Below are positions 34,536-38,754 of a stretch of DNA of 38,754 bases, in pieces. Numbering within the stretch: position 1 is the stretch's first letter; each line of letters opens with the position of its first letter. The DNA is from a bacterium (lineage in GTDB: Bacteria; CSSED10-310; JAFGSJ01). The position numbers were made by a program, and so were the translations under genes. The stretch lies in assembly GCA_016934675.1 (NCBI GenBank), contig JAFGSJ010000068.1, positions 1 to 38,754 on the forward strand, in the 5' to 3' direction. Below the pieces are notes generated by a model, which saw nothing but the letters and a program-made list of their open reading frames with translations, had not been told where the DNA came from and made no database searches.

Positions 34536-37500
34536 ATTCGATCACGGGGACCAAAGCATCGAAAGTCCCGGTCGCAGCTTTGATCTGGCTTTCATTACCA
34601 AGGACAACGACCTGGCCTGTTTTGAAAATATCAGCCATCATCGGGGCAAGGGCCTTCAGGTCCTCGAGGCTTGTGTTCAGGATTTCCGTTCGTTCCTTCT
34701 GCAGATCATCGTATTTCGTACCCTGGAGATAATAATCAATGGCCCGTCTCCCCTTCATGGGGGGTGTGAGGGGCTGGTCAAGATCGGCAATTTTCCCGAT
34801 GATGAATCTGGTCAGGTCTCGTTCGGAGATTTCAAGCTCATTCAGAAAGCTGACCACGTCATCATAGTTTTTCAATGTTTCGACTAGATTCGGATCGCGG
34901 TAGGAGCTAAATGCGGCAAATCCCGAGCGGGCAAGAATGGCAAATGCGCCGTAAGCCCCGCCTTGGACACGGATCCTGCTCGTGAGATAATCCATGGTTA
35001 AAATATGTTCGAGGAGCTCTAAGGCACCGCTATAGGAATAACCGAGTTTCTTGTAATTGTTCCCTTTGACCACGTAATTCACTTTCGAGATGCTCAGGAG
35101 CCCTTCGTTGAGCGGTTTTAAGTCGAAGGTGTAACTCTGGCGGGGATGACTGTTTTGACCAAGGCTGTTCAAGAACACGGGTAAGAGCTCCTGGCATTGA
35201 GCATAATCGGCTTCAGGAGCAGTCACGCCCACGATCAGGTTTTCACGGTTGAAAATCAAGCCGGCGACCTGTTCCAGTTTCCGGGCTGTATCTTCAGCAC
35301 GATTATCGAAATTCTGGTCGAGCGCGGCAATAAATTTAAAAAACGACAAGCCATCAGTCAATTCCTGGTAAGCGCCATAGGGTGTGAGATGAGAACTCAA
35401 ACGGGTAACGGCCAGACCGATACCTCGCCAATTCAGGCGAGATTCCCAGCGGGAATGCAGACGTCGAAGGATTTCCTTGAGTCGGGCCGTATCGTTGAAG
35501 ATAGTCTGCCCGATAATCTCAGCCTGGAGTTCGAAATTCTGCTTGATCTTGGGAGTCAGGCATTTGGATTGAACGACAAACAGAGGTTTGATCTTGAATG
35601 GATCATCATCTCTTATCAGGAGTTCATGGGAAAATGCAATACCACCTGTATGCAGTTTAATCTCCGTCTCCAAATCGGTGTAACTCTTGTTCTTGGTGTT
35701 CAGCTCGCCCATGACCTCGGCCAGAAGACTGATATACGGAATCAGGTCCTGAGGCACTCCAGTCGTGTCGAACATGAACCTGACATAAGTGATGTCATTG
35801 GTAACGTCCGGATAATGAAGCAGGGTCAACTCGTCCATTTTTTTGACCACGACCTCATATGCGTCTGCCTTGGGATTGATATCAGCCAGCGTCAGTAATG
35901 GCACCTTGGCAATATTTTCCGGACTATCCGGGGTCATCTGATATTCCTGCAAGGCCCGGGTCTGCTGCACGGTCCGTTCGATTTCCTCAGGAGTCATTGA
36001 AGCCTTTATCTGGGTCAATTTTTCCGCAAGAGCTTTTTCTCGTTCGATTTCAAGGTCTTTCTTGGGAGTAATCAGCACGAATCCCCGATGTTTGTTATCG
36101 AGAATGCTTGTCTGTAATAATCGCTCGAAGTAATCAGTCTCGAGCATGCTTCGTAATTTTTTCAGGACCGGGTCGAATTGCAAAGCGATGAAAGGATCGT
36201 CCCTGTGGAGCCAGGTTGTCGAGGTGATGAAATTATAGACCAGGCCCTTGGGAAAGCCGCCGAAATTGGCTTCACGCAGATCGAATTCGGATGAATTAAG
36301 CAGACTTTCGAGGACCAGTTTATCGATGCCCTGCTCGACCATCGTCCGGAGCGTGCTGTAAACCAACTCGATAAACTTATCCTTATCGGTCGGGTTGGCG
36401 TTTTTCAGGATGAAACTGAAGAGCGGTTGACGCATTCCGCCATAGATACCCACGCTCATATCCTTGCCGAGACCGGTTTGATTCAAGGCCTGACGAAGGG
36501 GCGAGGATGAAGACTCCAGGACCTGGGCCAACAGTTCGATGGCCATTTGCTCGATCTGGTCCTGATCGTGCTTCAGAACAAAGGTAAGAGACAAGATGGA
36601 CTTGTCCGCCTCATCGACCTCACCCATGATCGGATATTCATAGCTGGCCTGTTTCATCTCGTCGAAAGGCGTCTGCAGCTTGATCTCTGCCGCGATCTCA
36701 CGCTTGTCAAAATCCTTTAAAAAACCGTCGTTTAGGAATGCCAGCTCTTCGAGTGTGTCCCCGTTTCCATATAAGTATATGTAACTGTTCGAGGGATGGT
36801 AATACTTATCATGAAAAGCCACAAACTCGCTCTGGGTCAACTCGGGAATCGACTCGGGCACACCGCCTGACTCATGAGCATAAATCGTATCGGGCAGCAG
36901 TAATTTAGGCACTTTACTCCACAGGACGGATTCGGGCGATGACAGGGCCCCCTTCATTTCATTATAGACGATGCCATTGTATTCGAGCGGTGCACCGGCT
37001 TCTTCGAGCTGGTAATGCCAACCCTCCTGCATGAGAATCTTGGGCTCGTTTTTCAGATTGGGATAGAAAACCGCATCCAGATAGACATCCATCAGGTTGA
37101 AAAAGTCCTTGCGGTTGCGGGAAGCAATCGGGTAGGACGTGTGATCGGCCATGGTCGCCGCATTCAGGAACGTGGCAAAGGAACCCATATTCAGTATCTC
37201 GAACGGACTCTTGACCGGATACTTGCGGGACCCGTTCAGGACCGAATGCTCCGTGACATGTGCTATGCCATTGTCCGATGCAGGCAGGGTCTTGAAGGTG
37301 ATAGTGAAAGCCTGATTATCGTCCGCACACTCGAGCTTCAACAATCGGGCCCCGGTCTGCTCATGAATGAAATACAAACCTGTCGAGTTTATATCGGTCA
37401 ACTCCCTGATCTCTTTGAGGATGAAACCATGGTAGTTATCCCCGACCTTCAATTTCGTCTCAGTGGTCGTGTCCTGCCCCATAACCTGCGTACCTCCCAT

Positions 37501-37554
37501 ACATGAAACCACCAGCACAACAATGAACCATGCCCAATGATGTCCAATACTCAT
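34534..37554 (-). CDS. PreP/Cym1-type M16C zinc metalloprotease
   Basis: A 1006-residue presequence-protease-like member of the M16 family. The zinc motif HxxEH is H99-V-T-E-H103 in AHVTEHSVLNGS, followed by KYPVKSPFEIL, TMADHTSYPIAS and NRKDFFNLMDVYLDAVFYP, all hallmarks of the PreP/Cym1 group. The middle region (about 450-600) matches the M16C-associated linker, and the C-terminal half is the second, inactive M16 pair. It probably degrades peptides inside a closed chamber. The N-terminus MSIGHHWAWFIVVLVVSC resembles a lipoprotein signal with Cys at 18, suggesting export and lipid anchoring. The frame opens at 37665, but GGAGG sits six bases before the ATG at 37554, which was chosen. It is 101 bp downstream of the flavoprotein gene. 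Confidence 0.93.
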   Translation of the reverse strand: MSIGHHWAWFIVVLVVSCMGGTQVMGQDTTTETKLKVGDNYHGFILKEIRELTDINSTGLYFIHEQTGARLLKLECADDNQAFTITFKTLPASDNGIAHVTEHSVLNGSRKYPVKSPFEILNMGSFATFLNAATMADHTSYPIASRNRKDFFNLMDVYLDAVFYPNLKNEPKILMQEGWHYQLEEAGAPLEYNGIVYNEMKGALSSPESVLWSKVPKLLLPDTIYAHESGGVPESIPELTQSEFVAFHDKYYHPSNSYIYLYGNGDTLEELAFLNDGFLKDFDKREIAAEIKLQTPFDEMKQASYEYPIMGEVDEADKSILSLTFVLKHDQDQIEQMAIELLAQVLESSSSPLRQALNQTGLGKDMSVGIYGGMRQPLFSFILKNANPTDKDKFIELVYSTLRTMVEQGIDKLVLESLLNSSEFDLREANFGGFPKGLVYNFITSTTWLHRDDPFIALQFDPVLKKLRSMLETDYFERLLQTSILDNKHRGFVLITPKKDLEIEREKALAEKLTQIKASMTPEEIERTVQQTRALQEYQMTPDSPENIAKVPLLTLADINPKADAYEVVVKKMDELTLLHYPDVTNDITYVRFMFDTTGVPQDLIPYISLLAEVMGELNTKNKSYTDLETEIKLHTGGIAFSHELLIRDDDPFKIKPLFVVQSKCLTPKIKQNFELQAEIIGQTIFNDTARLKEILRRLHSRWESRLNWRGIGLAVTRLSSHLTPYGAYQELTDGLSFFKFIAALDQNFDNRAEDTARKLEQVAGLIFNRENLIVGVTAPEADYAQCQELLPVFLNSLGQNSHPRQSYTFDLKPLNEGLLSISKVNYVVKGNNYKKLGYSYSGALELLEHILTMDYLTSRIRVQGGAYGAFAILARSGFAAFSSYRDPNLVETLKNYDDVVSFLNELEISERDLTRFIIGKIADLDQPLTPPMKGRRAIDYYLQGTKYDDLQKERTEILNTSLEDLKALAPMMADIFKTGQVVVLGNESQIKAATGTFDALVPVIE

Positions 37555-37655
37555 TATTACCTCCACGGAATTAGTGATCTGTATTCGTACAACCTTTGAA
37601 TCTTCGATTGAAATATTATTAAGACTTCTCCTGAAAAATACAACTTCAAGTATCT

Positions 37656-38459
37656 TCAAACACATCTGTTCGGCATTGATTGTGACTTCTTCCTGTTTCT
37701 GGTTTGGCGGGTTTGGATCGTATCAAAAAGCTTGCCTAAAGATCTCTTTATGAATCCTACACGGGTCGGATAGTAATAATCTGAGTCAAACCAGCCCAGA
37801 TCACGGTAGTAAGTATAATCACGGCTTGTTTCATCAAGTTCCAGGCGTATACTTGTCCGCCCCATCCGAAAACCCATGAGTTTGAAAAAAGTGGGCACAG
37901 GGAATTCAGGCTTGACCAGTTTCCGGTAAAATCGTTGACTCAATTGGGTCAAGGCTTGGTCTCTCTGTTGCTTTTCTTGTTCGGTCATTGGTTCAAAGGC
38001 AGTAAAACAACGTCCCTTCACCGTAGTGAAGCCGAACCCATTTCCGACAAAATCCAGATAATTCACGATTTTCTCACCACCGTAAATACCTTGCGTAACA
38101 AGAGCAGTAAAAACCTTTCCGAAGAAACGGGGACGATGGAAGACGAATCCGAGTCGATCAAGAAAAACCTTCATCAGGGCGCAGACCTGGAAAGAATAGT
38201 TCGGACAGGCAAAGACCACCCCATCCGCCCTCATCATTTTATCAATGAGTACGTCTCGATCGTCTTTGAGAGGGCAGTATTCCTCACCCTTCTCGAAACA
38301 GACCTTGCAACCCCGGCACATTCCAACCTGATAATCGCTCAGGACAACGAGTTCACACTCAACCTGACCACATGCCTGCACATTATCCAGAAACTGACGG
38401 GTAGCCTCATAGGTATGTTTCTTGCGAGGACTGGCTAACAAGGCCACAACTTTTCTCAT
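37656..38459 (-). CDS. Iron-sulfur flavoprotein-like NAD(P)H/FMN oxidoreductase
   Basis: A 267-residue flavodoxin-fold protein of the NADPH-dependent FMN reductase superfamily. The FMN phosphate loop is LLASPRKKHTYEA near the N-terminus, and ACPNYSFQVCALMKVFLDR is the second FMN-binding block. Between them is a compact cysteine motif C48-x2-C51-x2-C54-x7-C62, the spacing reported for Isf-type proteins that bind a [4Fe-4S] cluster. Residues 175-267 extend past the minimal fold. It is likely a cytoplasmic electron-transfer protein, perhaps for oxygen or quinone detoxification, but the partner is unknown. The frame opens at 38498; ATG 38459 (MRKVVALLA) follows GGAG and fits the family, so it was chosen. 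Confidence 0.85.
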   Translation of the reverse strand: MRKVVALLASPRKKHTYEATRQFLDNVQACGQVECELVVLSDYQVGMCRGCKVCFEKGEEYCPLKDDRDVLIDKMMRADGVVFACPNYSFQVCALMKVFLDRLGFVFHRPRFFGKVFTALVTQGIYGGEKIVNYLDFVGNGFGFTTVKGRCFTAFEPMTEQEKQQRDQALTQLSQRFYRKLVKPEFPVPTFFKLMGFRMGRTSIRLELDETSRDYTYYRDLGWFDSDYYYPTRVGFIKRSLGKLFDTIQTRQTRNRKKSQSMPNRCV

Positions 38460-38626
38460 GTGATGTGCTCCTGAATATTTGTTAAAAGACCCAAACACGT
38501 AATTACGTGGAATAGCAATGATGCCTACTGAAACTGATTGAAAGAGAAGTGAATATCATGGGAAAACTTCCTTTGGTATGCCAGATACAATGGTAACAGA
38601 AACTGAAATATGACAAACTCTCACTT

Positions 38627-38726
38627 TGATTGGGCAGCTACGCAGCCCGGATTATCCTTTATCCATATCCCCCAGGCTGAAGCCAGGGGCTTCGGACATA
38701 CGTTAACGCTGCTACGCAGCGTTTTT
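38627..38726. repeat. Hairpin cluster resembling IS-end or terminator structures
   Basis: Three hairpins lie in about 100 bases. The first is GGGC...GCCC around CAGCTACGCAGCCC (near 38634-38648). The second is CCCC-A-GGCT / AGCC-A-GGGG with a GA loop (38670-38689), a shape that from memory resembles the right end of IS200/IS605-type elements. The third is AACGCTGC-TAC-GCAGCGTT at 38705-38723. The first and third both contain GCTACGCAGC. No transposase or TnpB gene is present on this side of the window. Confidence 0.4.
38705..38726 (+). terminator. Intrinsic terminator-like hairpin
   Basis: A perfect 8-bp stem AACGCTGC / GCAGCGTT with a 3-nt loop (TAC) is followed by a run of five T. The orientation would stop plus-strand transcription, but no plus-strand gene ends nearby in the window. 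It may belong to a repeated element instead. Confidence 0.4.
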
Positions 38727-38754
38727 CATATACCAATCACATCTGACCATTTCA

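Overview
The window is about 38.8 kb of densely coded bacterial chromosome with moderate GC. It suggests a Gram-negative anaerobe, perhaps a Desulfobacterota-like or uncultured relative. That placement is inference from gene types: a zinc-ribbon/receiver fusion, short-form ThiC, a B12-dependent radical SAM enzyme, a putative iron-sulfur flavoprotein and a Pfa-like lipid/polyketide megasynthase. No rRNA or tRNA gene was seen.

Layout. (1) 1-7690: after a hairpin-rich end comes a minus-strand five-gene operon, read right to left: zinc-ribbon/response regulator, trkA, trkH, a two-domain M16 zinc protease and a calcineurin-like phosphoesterase. Gaps are 10-65 bp, with a good promoter at 7630-7658. 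(2) 7731-9114: a HUH/Y1 (REP-type) transposase gene framed by a 10-bp perfect inverted repeat. (3) 9168-13253: plus-strand thiC-thiD-uvrC, tightly packed. The uvrC tail runs into a dispersed 27-bp repeat. (4) 13346-32653: minus-strand lipid/polyketide locus. (5) 32654-33226: a gene-free spacer with palindromes. (6) 33227-38459: a secreted N-acetylmuramoyl-L-alanine amidase with a three-fold C-terminal repeat, a PreP-type M16 protease and an Isf-like flavoprotein. (7) 38460-38754: non-coding, with hairpins resembling IS or terminator structures.

The most interesting system is in 13.3-32.7 kb. The inferred transcript starts with an acyl-CoA dehydrogenase. It continues with a 2981-residue megasynthase ordered KS-AT-KS-ACP-ACP-ACP-ACP-ACP-KR-DH, then an Sfp-type phosphopantetheinyl transferase, then an 1867-residue single-chain acyl-CoA carboxylase (biotin carboxylase, biotin carrier, central region, carboxyltransferase) arranged like eukaryotic ACC. 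This is a self-contained supply, activation and chain-building unit. No thioesterase, enoyl reductase or PfaC/PfaD partner is visible in the window. All five ACPs carry Thr where the phosphopantetheine-bearing Ser is expected (GIDTVKQ, not GIDS). The first three ACPs repeat at exactly 99 residues with near-identical DNA.

Downstream lie a TetR regulator and a B12-binding radical SAM gene. Each is preceded by nearly the same palindrome (ATGAACWATATTCAT, 14 of 15 bases identical). At tetR it overlaps the -10 of a near-consensus promoter (TTGACT-N17-TATAAT). This predicts an autoregulated TetR that also controls the radical SAM enzyme.
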